From: Lachnospiraceae bacterium UBA3711
Lineage (GTDB): Bacteria > Bacillota > Clostridia > Lachnospirales > Lachnospiraceae
DNA: 39,484 bases
NCBI GenBank assembly: GCA_002371345.1
Contig: DFHY01000004.1
Coordinates: forward strand, 1 to 39,484
Direction: 5' to 3'
Shown: piece after piece, positions 1 to 8,595 of the stretch
How the letters are laid out: each line of letters opens with the position of its first letter
Position numbering within the stretch: position 1 is the first letter of the stretch
Notes under the pieces: model-generated
The model's input: the letters and a program-made list of their open reading frames with translations, nothing else
Told to the model about the DNA's origin: nothing
Databases searched by the model: none
Translations under genes and position numbers: made by a program

Positions 1-950
1 TCCTCTCCTCTCTCGAATGTCAGATCGGCATACAGATAAGCATTCGCGCTGCCCGCGGGCTCAAGGTAAGTCAGCCCTCCGTCTGCCACATACTTCTCAT
101 TCTGGTGTGTATGGCCGCAGATTGCGAGATCTATACAGGTATCGTCTCTCAGCTTGTTAAACAGGATCCTGGCATCACCGTGAAAGAGGAGAATCGTCGC
201 GTCGCAGGCATGGTTCTCCTCCAGCTCCCCTGCAAGCCGTTCCAGCTCTGTATAATCCTGCGATATCGTATAGCCGAGCTCATTGAAGCATGCCGGCACG
301 ATCTGATCAGAGTACTCATCGGCGAACCCGAGAACCGCGACCCTGACCGGAAGCTCCTCTCCCGACTCCGAGACAGCCTTCTTGTCAAGAATCACAAAAT
401 CACGTGTAAACGAAGCTTTAACTCCATCCTTATATATATTGCTGCAGACGACAGGAATCCTGTTCTCACAGGTCTTTCCATCCTGAGTATAATCACGGAT
501 GGTCGCGTCAGAGTCAAACACGGTTTCGGCATCCCAGTCAAAATCATGGTTTCCCACCGTTACTGCATCATACTGCATCTTATCAAATACAGCGGACATA
601 CTCTCACCCTTCAGCAGGTACGAAAGAGCGCTGCCCTGGAATATATCCCCTCCGTCAACAAGCACTGTGCGGTCAGGATCGTATGATCCTCCCGATCTGC
701 GTTCATCGTTGATCTTATCCGCGATATATGGAACACGGTATTCATACGGCTCCTCCGTATTGATGAGCCAGCCGTGTATATCTGAAGTAGCGAATACCGG
801 AAGCCGGTATACGCTGCCGGCAGCCTCCGTCTCAGTTTCCGCCTGCTCCGCGAGAGCTGTCCCTACATTTAAAATAGATCCTGCGGATATAAGAAGGATC
901 ACGGATATTACGGACCATAATACTCTGCTGCTGTATCTGGTTTTGAACAT
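1..950 (-). CDS. Secreted 5'-nucleotidase/UshA-type metallophosphatase, 3' end cut by window edge
   Basis: About 316 codons are visible; the C-terminal part lies outside the window. The protein starts with a basic n-region and a hydrophobic stretch (residues about 10-29) ending in ALAEQA, a signal peptide. The calcineurin-like metallophosphatase motifs follow in order: ATSDIHGW (D-x-H), VDGGDIFQG (GDxxxG), GNHDFDWD (GNHD) and CGHTHQN (GHxH). These bind the two-metal centre. Spacing and the NHDFDWD form fit the 5'-nucleotidase/2',3'-cyclic phosphodiesterase family, which hydrolyses extracellular nucleotides for nucleoside and phosphate scavenging. The C-terminal nucleotide-binding domain would lie beyond the window. 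The ATG at 950 is preceded by AGGAAGGAGA at a good distance. Exact substrate is not readable from the fragment. The gene is divergent from the reverse transcriptase gene. Confidence 0.88.
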   Translation of the reverse strand, partial: MFKTRYSSRVLWSVISVILLISAGSILNVGTALAEQAETETEAAGSVYRLPVFATSDIHGWLINTEEPYEYRVPYIADKINDERRSGGSYDPDRTVLVDGGDIFQGSALSYLLKGESMSAVFDKMQYDAVTVGNHDFDWDAETVFDSDATIRDYTQDGKTCENRIPVVCSNIYKDGVKASFTRDFVILDKKAVSESGEELPVRVAVLGFADEYSDQIVPACFNELGYTISQDYTELERLAGELEENHACDATILLFHGDARILFNKLRDDTCIDLAICGHTHQNEKYVADGGLTYLEPAGSANAYLYADLTFERGE

Positions 951-975
951 CGTACATTCTCCTTCCTGTAACCCC

Positions 976-996
976 CCTGTGCCATATCGGCACAGG
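976..996. other. 8-bp hairpin in phosphatase 5' leader
   Basis: CCTGTGCC (976-983) and GGCACAGG (989-996) form a perfect 8-bp stem with a 5-base loop, 26 bases upstream of the phosphatase ATG. There is no T-run after it on either strand, so it is more likely an operator or leader hairpin than a terminator. Function is unknown. Confidence 0.4.
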
Positions 997-1062
997 CACG
1001 CCGTAAAATAGCGCAATTCTTGTTTTCCAGATAATGATATGATATGATTTTTCAGGTAGTTT

Positions 1063-1092
1063 CTGACAAAACAATTCATTTCTGAGGATTAT
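1063..1092 (+). promoter_or_regulatory. Possible sigma-A promoter for the radical SAM-RT transcript
   Basis: CTGACA at 1063-1068 matches five of six bases of TTGACA. GATTAT at 1087-1092 matches four of six bases of TATAAT, with an 18-base spacer. Transcription would begin near 1099, just before the candidate structured RNA. This is a by-eye call with a weak -10. Confidence 0.3.
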
Positions 1093-1116
1093 CTAAATTC
1101 ATTTATTGATAAAAAA

Positions 1117-1232
1117 GAGAGGGGGAGAATTCCGGCCTTGCACCACATCGGCTTAAGAGCGCGACCGTTCTCAAAGTCTTTTTATGCGGACCTGTCCGAT
1201 GTTCTGAGAACGCACCGAAGTGCACCCCTCTC
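1117..1232 (+). ncRNA. Candidate structured RNA upstream of the reverse transcriptase gene
   Basis: Several perfect helices nest in 116 bases. GAGAGGGG (1117-1124) pairs with CCCCTCTC (1225-1232) and closes the element. ACATCGG (1145-1151) pairs with CCGATGT (1196-1202). CGTTCTCA (1166-1173) pairs with TGAGAACG (1205-1212). GCAC (1212-1215) and GTGC (1220-1223) flank a CGAA loop. The second and third helices interleave, so they form a pseudoknot or are alternatives. The element lies 133 bases upstream of the RT start in the same orientation. Many bacterial RTs (retrons, DRT2-type systems, DGRs) work with a nearby non-coding RNA, which makes this a plausible partner or template. A riboswitch-like leader is the alternative. 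I recognise no known family. Confidence 0.45.
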
Positions 1233-1365
1233 ATAGCTAAAATTATATTTTATCCCGGATCTGAATTCAAGGACGATTATAGATATATTCAAAAACGATT
1301 ACAGGAATGCCAATGTATAAGATGCTCATTTCTGACAGTTTGTTCCGCGGACAGGAGGCGGCGGA

Positions 1366-4300
1366 TTGATAAGTATTATGAAAAACAAAGAATCAATAAG
1401 AAGAGAAGTATGGGCAGAGAGGCTGCGGGAGAGAGACAGGAATCAGAAGTGGCTGAACGGCCGGTTTCCTGAACTGGACGACGCAGGTCTGTATCTTGGA
1501 GACGAGATGAATACCCATCATTTTGACTGGGATCACGCTGTACGCACGGGGCGCATCAACGGTACTTTCCGCATCTGTCTTGCAAACATGATGGCCACGG
1601 GGGTCACTTTCAACGCCCCTGCGCTGCCGCTCTTCTATGAGCTTCTCGATTCCTTTAAGCAATCCTGGGTAGTGGAGCGGACTCTCTGCCCTCCCACCCG
1701 ATGGAATCAGGATCTGATGAAAAAGGACGGTATATCGCCATTCGCGGTTGAAAGTAAGATGCCGCTCACAGCCTTTGACTGCCTGTGTCTGTCAATGGAT
1801 CTGAGCTGCTCCGCAGCGGCGGTTCCCTGGATCATACTTAATTCCGGGATTCCCGTCTTCTTCCGTGATCGAAATGAGACTGATCCTTTCGTGATTCTTG
1901 GTGGGTCTTCTCTGGTCAATCCAGGACCGTTCCATCCATTTATCGATATCATGTTCTTCGGTGAAGGAGAGGAAGTCCTTCCGGAGCTTCTCTCTCTTCT
2001 GGAAGAGGGCAGGCGGAATGGGCTGTCACGTGACAGCATACTCCTCAAGGCGGTTCAGATGTGGGACTGCATCTATGTGCCGCGCTTCTATGAAGAACGC
2101 TTCGACGATGAAGGAAGATATACCGGTACATTTCCCGTCCGGTCTGACGTTCCGGAGCGTGTTCATTTCTATCATGTCAAAGATCTGGATCAGGTCTTCG
2201 TCTCGACAAGGCCGTTCCTGAACTTCTGTGTAGATATGGCGTCTAACTCACACTATGAGATCTCCCGCGGATGCGAAGGAAAGTGTTCTTTCTGCCTTGG
2301 AGGCTTCACTACCCTGCCCTTCCGTCCCAAAAGCGCCGGGCGTGTCGAACAGATCGTAGACGATATTGTTCAAAACACCGGTAATCTGGCAGTATCACCG
2401 GTATCATTTAATTCTGTATCGCACCCTCAGATCAACCGGATCATCCATAACCTCAATGATTCGCTGGGAGACCGCGTCAGGCTGGTGTCTCTTCGTATGG
2501 ACGGATTCTCTTCTAATCCCGAGCTTTGCTGCTTCGTTTCCATGCAGGAAAGAGGACGTATATCCTTCGGAGTAGAGGGGGCGTCACAGCGTCTTCGGAA
2601 TCTTGTATCCAAGAACCTCTCAGAGGAACAGATTCTGGATACCATGAGGCAGGTATGCCGCAATGGTTACAGGACAGTAAAGTTTATGATGATCGCCGGC
2701 CTCCCCACTGAGAGCGCGGAGGATCTTGAAGAGTTCTACAATCTTGCGGTGAAGATCCGGGCTGTATTCGATGAGGAAGCAGGTGAATATGGCAGAGTTC
2801 CCCATTTTCTGATCACATGGATGACTCTGCTGATCAGCCCGCACACCCCGCTTCAATGGGCGGCGGTTCCCCGCAGTATACTGACGGAATATGCTGAATT
2901 CACACAGAAGATCCAGGACCTCGGATTCAAATCCATCATGCCCGAGGTAACCTCTGAGCACGCCCTGGAACAGCTCTTTCTCAGAGGAGACGGCAGGCTG
3001 GCCGAACTTCTGCTCTATCTGGCGATGGAGGGAGATGTCCGCCACAATGATCGTTACAGCCATGAGGCAGAGGACAAGGTGATCCGTTTCCTCGAGGAAC
3101 ATCGCCTTCCCCCGTTGTCGTACTGGTTCCGTGAGTACAGCCTTGAGGATCCTCTTCCCTGGGATATAGTGGAAAGTCCTGCCTCAAAGGAATATCTGTG
3201 GAGACGTTACCAGGCTATGAAGAAAGGCGCGCCGCAGTCAGACCCGGTATGTTCTGTACGCTGCAGCGGATGCGGAAGCTGTGATTCTGACCAACGCAGA
3301 GCTCTGCTCTCACTTCCGGCTCTGCGTGAGGAGGACCGGAAGATCGGGCTTCGTCATCCGGTCCGCAAAACTGAATATAAACCGGTACAGTATGTCCTTC
3401 TGGAATATACTTACGACAGCCTTCATTCTGTTGTGATTCCCGCCTACTGGAACTGCGAGATCCGCCTGGCGCTCTTCAAGGCAAATGTTTCGTTCGATCC
3501 CGACAGTGTGGAATCATTCGGGAGCAGCAGGCATGATGAGTATACAGCGGCAGGTTTCAACGCCACATCCATCGCGCTCTGCCGTCACTATGATGTTCAG
3601 GAGCTCAAAGAACTGATAGAATCATACGCGGGCAACTTTCATGTCCGTCAGATCCGGGAGATACCGCATCCTCTCCGTGTCCGTGAAGTCACTTACCGCA
3701 TGAGAATCCCTGAGACGGCCGATCCTGGTCAGCTCACAGGATATATCGAAAAACGTCTTGAAGAAAAAGACTGGCTCTATCTGTCCGGCGGACCGTCACT
3801 GGCATTCCCCTACCCTCTTCATCTGCGTTCATCAGTACGGCAGATTACGGTTGAGGGGCATGATCTGTTTATCACCATGGGGCCTGCCTTCGCTGATCCG
3901 AGAAAGGTCTACCGCTATCTCTTCGACATTCCGCAGGATCAGACTACGGGGCAGATACCGGAGTGCATAAGCTTTGTATACGAGAACCAGGGAATCCTTG
4001 ACCGCTGCCTGACCCGCGGCCTGAGAGATAGTTTTATAAGGTACCGTGAGAGCAAGCCGGAGCATGAAGACGACACCTGGAACGATATGGTAAATTACAT
4101 CTCCTCGGCAACTTGTGCCAATGCCATGAAGAAGCTGATCCGCAGAGACTACAGTTCAGTTCCGGCCCCGTTCCACTATCGCATACCCAAGAATATGTCA
4201 GGGCGTATGAGGGATATCTACTGCTTCAAAGGATCAATGAGCTTCCTTTTCAAGCTGATAGCATTTGCCTTGCGCGATTATGACTGGATTTATTCTGACG

Positions 4301-5214
4301 GCCTCTATTCCTTCAGGGTCTCCAAAACCGCGCAGGACTTCCTGCGGAGGCTCAGAGACAATGCTGATATATCCAATTACTACATCATCAAGGCAGACGT
4401 TTCCAATTATGTCGGCTCTATCATTCCGGAGAAGCTCATCCCGATGCTGGAAAGAATCTTTGGCGAAGATCCGGCCCTTCTTGATCTTATGAAGTTCATT
4501 CTCCTTCGCAGGGAATGCATCGAACCCGGCGGAACGGTTACATCGTGTGAGCCTGGCGGACTGGGTGGGATTCCACTGGCTAATATCTTTATGAATGTCT
4601 ATCTGATGGATCTGGACAGCTACTTCTTTTCTGTATCACCGATGTACTGCAGGTTTTCAGATGATATCATCATCTATGCCAGAAGCAGGGAGGAAGCTGA
4701 TAGTTATCGTACCCGTCTTCTTGAGGTGGTCAAAGACAAAGGTCTGTCAACCAATCCAGGTAAGACTTATATGATAGAGCCCGGTGACGCGGTGGAGATC
4801 CTTGGCTGTAAGCTGAAGGACGGCATAATGGATATTTCGGATCACTCCAAGGAAAAGGTCAAGAGAAAGATACGTATATGTGTCAACAATACACTTTATG
4901 CAAAGAGGGCGAAGGGACTGACTGATGAAGAGTGCGGAAGACGGGTTGCAGGCTTCTGCAACAGGCTCTTCTATGGAATGAAAAAGAATAATGAGCTCAC
5001 CTGGGCAAGATGGCTCTTCCCCTGCATAAACACTGCAGATTCGCTTAAAGAGATTGATCACTATGTTCAGGACGCTATCAGACGCTGCATGTCAGGATCT
5101 TCCCGCAGGAAGCGCTTCCGCATCACCTACCAGGAGCTGAAGGAACTGGGCTATAAGAGTCTGGTGCATGAGTATTATCATTTTAAGGAAGATAAAAACA
5201 AACCTGTGCAGTAA
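1366..5214 (+). CDS. Radical SAM (TIGR03960-like, B12-domain) - reverse transcriptase fusion protein
   Basis: This is a 1282-residue protein. Residues about 40-645 resemble the TIGR03960 radical SAM family: a B12-binding-like Rossmann region (about 130-220, with VILGGSSLVNPGPF and FFGEGEEVLP), the 4Fe-4S motif C303-x3-C307-x2-C310, a TIM-barrel core (FMMIAGLPTES), then LPWDIV and a cysteine cluster (C629, C633, C636, C639). Residues about 655-900 are unassigned and may be related to DUF2344/TIGR03936. Residues about 950-1282 form a reverse transcriptase: motif A KADVSNYVGSI (D1011), motif B GGLGGIPLAN (1064-1073), motif C RFSDD (D1099, D1100), motif D GLSTNPGKT, motif E EILGCKL, then a thumb-like tail. 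All catalytic aspartates are present. TTG at 1366 is chosen because AGGAGG (1353-1358) sits 7 bases away; the first ATG (1378) is 19 away. No partner gene on the same strand follows. What it modifies or copies is unknown. Confidence 0.9.
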   Translation: MISIMKNKESIRREVWAERLRERDRNQKWLNGRFPELDDAGLYLGDEMNTHHFDWDHAVRTGRINGTFRICLANMMATGVTFNAPALPLFYELLDSFKQSWVVERTLCPPTRWNQDLMKKDGISPFAVESKMPLTAFDCLCLSMDLSCSAAAVPWIILNSGIPVFFRDRNETDPFVILGGSSLVNPGPFHPFIDIMFFGEGEEVLPELLSLLEEGRRNGLSRDSILLKAVQMWDCIYVPRFYEERFDDEGRYTGTFPVRSDVPERVHFYHVKDLDQVFVSTRPFLNFCVDMASNSHYEISRGCEGKCSFCLGGFTTLPFRPKSAGRVEQIVDDIVQNTGNLAVSPVSFNSVSHPQINRIIHNLNDSLGDRVRLVSLRMDGFSSNPELCCFVSMQERGRISFGVEGASQRLRNLVSKNLSEEQILDTMRQVCRNGYRTVKFMMIAGLPTESAEDLEEFYNLAVKIRAVFDEEAGEYGRVPHFLITWMTLLISPHTPLQWAAVPRSILTEYAEFTQKIQDLGFKSIMPEVTSEHALEQLFLRGDGRLAELLLYLAMEGDVRHNDRYSHEAEDKVIRFLEEHRLPPLSYWFREYSLEDPLPWDIVESPASKEYLWRRYQAMKKGAPQSDPVCSVRCSGCGSCDSDQRRALLSLPALREEDRKIGLRHPVRKTEYKPVQYVLLEYTYDSLHSVVIPAYWNCEIRLALFKANVSFDPDSVESFGSSRHDEYTAAGFNATSIALCRHYDVQELKELIESYAGNFHVRQIREIPHPLRVREVTYRMRIPETADPGQLTGYIEKRLEEKDWLYLSGGPSLAFPYPLHLRSSVRQITVEGHDLFITMGPAFADPRKVYRYLFDIPQDQTTGQIPECISFVYENQGILDRCLTRGLRDSFIRYRESKPEHEDDTWNDMVNYISSATCANAMKKLIRRDYSSVPAPFHYRIPKNMSGRMRDIYCFKGSMSFLFKLIAFALRDYDWIYSDGLYSFRVSKTAQDFLRRLRDNADISNYYIIKADVSNYVGSIIPEKLIPMLERIFGEDPALLDLMKFILLRRECIEPGGTVTSCEPGGLGGIPLANIFMNVYLMDLDSYFFSVSPMYCRFSDDIIIYARSREEADSYRTRLLEVVKDKGLSTNPGKTYMIEPGDAVEILGCKLKDGIMDISDHSKEKVKRKIRICVNNTLYAKRAKGLTDEECGRRVAGFCNRLFYGMKKNNELTWARWLFPCINTADSLKEIDHYVQDAIRRCMSGSSRRKRFRITYQELKELGYKSLVHEYYHFKEDKNKPVQ

Positions 5215-5254
5215 AAAAGAAGAGGGGCAATCGCATGTAAGTGCGGTTGCCCCT
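5209..5254 (-). terminator. Intrinsic terminator of cobI
   Basis: AGGGGCAA (5223-5230) and TTGCCCCT (5247-5254) form the outer stem, extended inward by TCGCA/TGCGG to about 13 bp with a 6-base loop. Read on the minus strand, the stem is followed by CTTCTTTTTT, a classical U-tract. On the plus strand there is no T-run, so it mainly serves the minus-strand cobI gene, though it also lies directly after the RT stop codon. Confidence 0.8.
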
Positions 5255-5275
5255 GGAGCTCGGATTCTACCCGGG

Positions 5276-5962
5276 TCACTCCCTGCCTTTGGTTATTACA
5301 GTCGCAAAGTACCTCGACTGGTCCGGTATCTGCTCTATTCCGAAGCAGACTCTCTCGCCCTCCATTCCACAGTTCTCGACCATATAGACATCGGTTGTAT
5401 CCTCATCCAGGTTCTCCTTCAGTTCCTTCAACTGTCTTCCGACTTTCATGTACACACAGGTTCCGTTATCATATCCTTCCAGACTCTCCTGATGAGCGGC
5501 CGGAATAATATGCATCTGCTCCTGCCACTCAATAAGAGGAATGCCGACTCTGGCCGCTACCGCGCAAAATGACGGCACTCCGCTTACAACCTTTGTCCGG
5601 TGTCCCTTGTTCCGGAGGATTCTCTTATAATAGCTGAAACTGCTGTAGATCGAAGGATCGCCCAGAACCAGACAGGCAACCGTCCTGTCATCGTCAAGAT
5701 ATCCGCCGATTATATCCGCGGTTCTCCGGTGTTCCGCCTCCTGCATGCTGCGGTCATATGTCATAGGCACATGAATGGCAAGCACCTCTTTCTTCCTGAT
5801 CTCCGGGACGGCTCTTGACGCAATCCGGTACGCAGCGCTCTCTTCCGGACTCTTTCCTGCGCATATAATCACATCAGCCATCTTCAGAATTCTAACCGCC
5901 TTCAGTGTCATCAGCTCCGGATCTCCAGGACCGACACCGACACCATATACACATCCTGACAT
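5276..5962 (-). CDS. cobI: Precorrin-2/cobalt-factor II C20-methyltransferase
   Basis: This 228-residue SAM-dependent tetrapyrrole methylase transfers a methyl group to C20 of precorrin-2 or its cobalt form in corrin ring synthesis (B12 pathway, cytoplasm). The family pattern is clear: VYGVGVGPGDPELMTLKA at the N-terminus, LGDPSIYSSFSY in the middle (the GDP-x-x-YS motif that distinguishes the C20 enzymes), and SGVPSFCAVAARVGIPL. Length is normal. ATG at 5962 follows GGAGG at 6 bases. It stands without other cob/cbi genes, and no cobalamin riboswitch is visible in its leader, which contains only a short AGTAAG/CTTACT hairpin. It is convergent with the RT fusion gene, whose radical SAM half belongs to a B12-domain family. 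Confidence 0.9.
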   Translation of the reverse strand: MSGCVYGVGVGPGDPELMTLKAVRILKMADVIICAGKSPEESAAYRIASRAVPEIRKKEVLAIHVPMTYDRSMQEAEHRRTADIIGGYLDDDRTVACLVLGDPSIYSSFSYYKRILRNKGHRTKVVSGVPSFCAVAARVGIPLIEWQEQMHIIPAAHQESLEGYDNGTCVYMKVGRQLKELKENLDEDTTDVYMVENCGMEGERVCFGIEQIPDQSRYFATVITKGRE

Positions 5963-6046
5963 ATTTGTCCTCCGTGCAGCCGCTCACATCCTGGAATTCT
6001 CCGGAAAGTAAGGGTTTGGGAATCTTACTGCCGCATTCTTCTCCGC

Positions 6047-6145
6047 TCACCTTTTGGTTTCATACTTATTTCCGTTCTTCATAATCGCGATAACACTTAC
6101 CGGCTCAAATGACCCTCCAAAGGTTCCGTTCTTTATTTTTCCCAT
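6047..6145 (-). CDS. Possible 32-residue small ORF overlapping the phosphoketolase end
   Basis: The ORF begins with ATG 12 bases inside the phosphoketolase 3' end, in another frame, and runs 32 codons (MGKIKNGTFGGSFEPVSV at the start, KYETKR at the end). Another in-frame ATG lies two codons upstream (6151). No strong ribosome binding site is visible, so translation would depend on coupling to phosphoketolase. Composition is protein-like but I recognise no family. It may be a chance ORF. Confidence 0.25.
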   Translation of the reverse strand: MGKIKNGTFGGSFEPVSVIAIMKNGNKYETKR

Positions 6146-8520
6146 TTCCATCCTGCTACTTCGGGCAGGTCCAGGCCATACTGATGGATGTACTGCTTAT
6201 GCTCAACAAGCTTGTCGCTCATCCTCTGATAGAGATAAGCGCCGCGGTTGCCGAGCTGCGGCAGGTTTTTGATCGCTTCCTGTACCAGATGGAAACGGTC
6301 GACATCATTCTGCACACGCACATCAAACGGCGTGGTTATCGTACCTTCTTCTTTATAGCCGCGCACATGGACATAACGGTTATTATGACGGCGGTAAATG
6401 AGCTCATGCACCAGTCCCGCGTATCCGTGGAAAGCAAAGATCACCGGTTTATCCTTGGTGAAGAGGATATCATATTCCGCGTCAGTCAGTCCGTGCGGAT
6501 GTTCGGTGGACGGCTGCAGCTTGAACAGATCGACTACGTTGATAAAGCGGACCTTTACCTCAGGCAGCTCCTCTCTCAGGATAGTGACAGCTGCCAGGGC
6601 TTCCAATGTAGGCGTCTCGCCCGCGCAGGCAAACACCACATCAGGCTCCTCTCCCTGATCGTTGCTGGCCCAGTCCCAGATACCTATGCCCTGTGTGCAA
6701 TGCTTGATCGCCTCAGGCATGGACAGCCACTGCGGTCTCGGATGCTTGCTCGCTACAATCACATTCACATAATTCCGGCTGCGGATGCAGTGATCAAAGC
6801 AGGAAAGCAGGCAGTTGGCATCAGGCGGCAGATACAGACGTACGACATCTGCTTTCTTATTGGCGATATGATCCATGAAGCCAGGATCCTGATGCGTAAA
6901 TCCATTGTGATCCTGCTGCCAGACGGTTGAAGCCATAATCAGGTTGAGAGACGCGATCTCCTCACGCCAGGGCAGCTGGTTGCATACCTTAAGCCACTTC
7001 GCGTGCTGTGCTGCCATGGAATCAATGATCCTGGCAAATGCCTCGTATGTGGCAAAGAACCCATGACGGCCTGTAAGCAGATAGCCCTCCAGCCAGCCCT
7101 CGCACATATGCTCGGACAGCATGGAATCCATGACGCGCCCGTTTGCCGCAAGGTGGTCATCCGTATCATAGTGTTCGGCGTTCCAGTCACGGTTCTCTAC
7201 ATCAAATACCGCGTTCAGACGGTTGGAATTAGTCTCATCCGGCCCGAATACACGGAAATTCTTCGCGTCCTTATTAAGAACAAAGATATCCCGGACGAAT
7301 TTGCCAAGCTCAGACATATCCTGGCCGTCCGTCTCTCCGTGCTTCGTTACCGGGAACGCGTAATCCCTGAAATCCGGAAGTCTGAGGTCGCGAAGCAGCA
7401 GCCCGCCGTTTCCGTGAGGATTGGAGCCAATCCTCGCATTGCCCTTCGGGGCGAGCTTCCTAAGCTCCGGGATCAGCCTGCCGCTCTCATCAAACAGCTC
7501 CTCCGGATGATAGCTCTTGAGCCATTCCTCCAGAATGCCGAGGTGCTCTTCCTTATCCATCATGATCGGAACCTGATGGGCCAGGAAGTTCCCTTCGATC
7601 CTCTGTCCGTCCACAACCTTAGGTCCTGTCCATCCCTTGGGAGTCCGCAGAACGATCATCGGCCATACCGGACGGGCTGAATCATTGTTCTCCCTGGCAT
7701 GCTTCTGGATATCCTTGATCCTCTCGATAACCAGATCCATGGTCTCTGCCATCTTCCTGTGCATCGGCATGGGATCATCGCCTTCCACAAAATACGGTTC
7801 CCATCCGCAGCCATGGAAGAAGTCTACGATCTCCTGATGGCTCATGCGCGCAAAAATCGTCGGGTTGGCGATCTTATAGCCGTTCAGATGCAGAATAGGA
7901 AGAACCGCTCCATCGGAGACAGGATTCAGGAACTTGTTGCTCTGCCAGGACGTGGCAAGTGGACCGGTCTCAGCCTCCCCGTCACCTACGGTAACAGCCG
8001 CGATCAGATCCGGGTTGTCAAACACCGCACCGAATGCATGGGCAATTCCGTATCCAAGCTCTCCTCCCTCGTTGATGGAGCCCGGCGTTTCCGGAGCGCA
8101 GTGGCTTGGCATGCCGCCCGGGAAGCTGAACTGCTTGAACATCTTTGCCATGCCGGCCTCGTCTTCAGAGATATTCGGATACACTTCACTGTAAGAGCCG
8201 TCCAGATAATCATTGGCGATATAGAAGTTGCCGCCATGTCCCGGACCGGACAGAAGGATCATATCCAGATCATAGCGTTTGATGGCCCGGTTCAGGTGAA
8301 CGAATACAAAGTTCTGCCCCGGCACGGTTCCCCAGTGTCCGACGATCTTTTTCTTGACCATATCGCGGGTGAGGGGCTTGCGGAGCAGCGGATTCTCCAG
8401 CAGGTACAGCTGTCCGGCTGACAGATAGTTGGCAGCGCGCCACCAGGCGTTCATCTTTGTGAGGAGTTCCTCTGTGATCGGACCCTTCTCTTCGCATGTC
8501 AGTTTGGTGTCAGTAGTCAT
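6133..8520 (-). CDS. xfp: Xylulose-5-phosphate/fructose-6-phosphate phosphoketolase
   Basis: This 795-residue thiamine-diphosphate enzyme cleaves xylulose 5-phosphate (and often fructose 6-phosphate) with phosphate to acetyl phosphate and glyceraldehyde 3-phosphate (or erythrose 4-phosphate). It is the key enzyme of pentose and bifid-type fermentation. Recognisable family blocks are the N-terminal WWRAANYLSAGQLYL, LLSGPGHGGNFYIAND, FPGGMPSHCAPETPGSINEG, the ThDP-binding VGDGEAETGPLATSWQSNK, FRVFGPDETNSNRL and HGYAGLVHELIYRR near the C-terminus. Length matches the family (about 790-820). The ATG at 8520 is preceded by AAAGGAGG at 6 bases. The high-quality RBS and full set of motifs indicate an active, well-translated metabolic gene. 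Substrate preference between the two sugars cannot be told by eye, so the symbol is the generic xfp. Confidence 0.96.
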   Translation of the reverse strand: MTTDTKLTCEEKGPITEELLTKMNAWWRAANYLSAGQLYLLENPLLRKPLTRDMVKKKIVGHWGTVPGQNFVFVHLNRAIKRYDLDMILLSGPGHGGNFYIANDYLDGSYSEVYPNISEDEAGMAKMFKQFSFPGGMPSHCAPETPGSINEGGELGYGIAHAFGAVFDNPDLIAAVTVGDGEAETGPLATSWQSNKFLNPVSDGAVLPILHLNGYKIANPTIFARMSHQEIVDFFHGCGWEPYFVEGDDPMPMHRKMAETMDLVIERIKDIQKHARENNDSARPVWPMIVLRTPKGWTGPKVVDGQRIEGNFLAHQVPIMMDKEEHLGILEEWLKSYHPEELFDESGRLIPELRKLAPKGNARIGSNPHGNGGLLLRDLRLPDFRDYAFPVTKHGETDGQDMSELGKFVRDIFVLNKDAKNFRVFGPDETNSNRLNAVFDVENRDWNAEHYDTDDHLAANGRVMDSMLSEHMCEGWLEGYLLTGRHGFFATYEAFARIIDSMAAQHAKWLKVCNQLPWREEIASLNLIMASTVWQQDHNGFTHQDPGFMDHIANKKADVVRLYLPPDANCLLSCFDHCIRSRNYVNVIVASKHPRPQWLSMPEAIKHCTQGIGIWDWASNDQGEEPDVVFACAGETPTLEALAAVTILREELPEVKVRFINVVDLFKLQPSTEHPHGLTDAEYDILFTKDKPVIFAFHGYAGLVHELIYRRHNNRYVHVRGYKEEGTITTPFDVRVQNDVDRFHLVQEAIKNLPQLGNRGAYLYQRMSDKLVEHKQYIHQYGLDLPEVAGWKWEK

Positions 8521-8595
8521 TTAAACCTCCTTTGAAATAAATCATGATATGATTACAGCTCCATAAGCCCGGCCCCGGCACAAGTTCCCGGGCCA

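Larger units (their letters stand above)
951..1365. other. 415-bp divergent intergenic region
   Basis: No convincing ORF lies between the divergent phosphatase and radical SAM-RT genes. The region holds an 8-bp hairpin near the phosphatase start (976-996), a possible plus-strand promoter (1063-1092), a compact set of interlocking inverted repeats (1117-1232), and an AT-rich stretch to the AGGAGG at 1353-1358. The short string TTTCTGACA occurs twice (near 1060 and 1330). Confidence 0.7.

Noticed and set aside
105..1011. Plus-strand ORFs over the phosphatase gene
   Set aside because: They are antisense to a frame with a signal peptide and all metallophosphatase motifs.
1366..5214. Diversity-generating retroelement or group II intron
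   Set aside because: The RT has no maturase or endonuclease domain, the motif B context is GGLGGIP rather than the usual DGR form, no intron end sequences are seen, and I found no template/variable repeat pair nearby. A distant variable repeat cannot be excluded by eye.
5963..6132. Cobalamin riboswitch before cobI
   Set aside because: The conserved B12-box type sequences are absent; only a 6-bp hairpin is visible.
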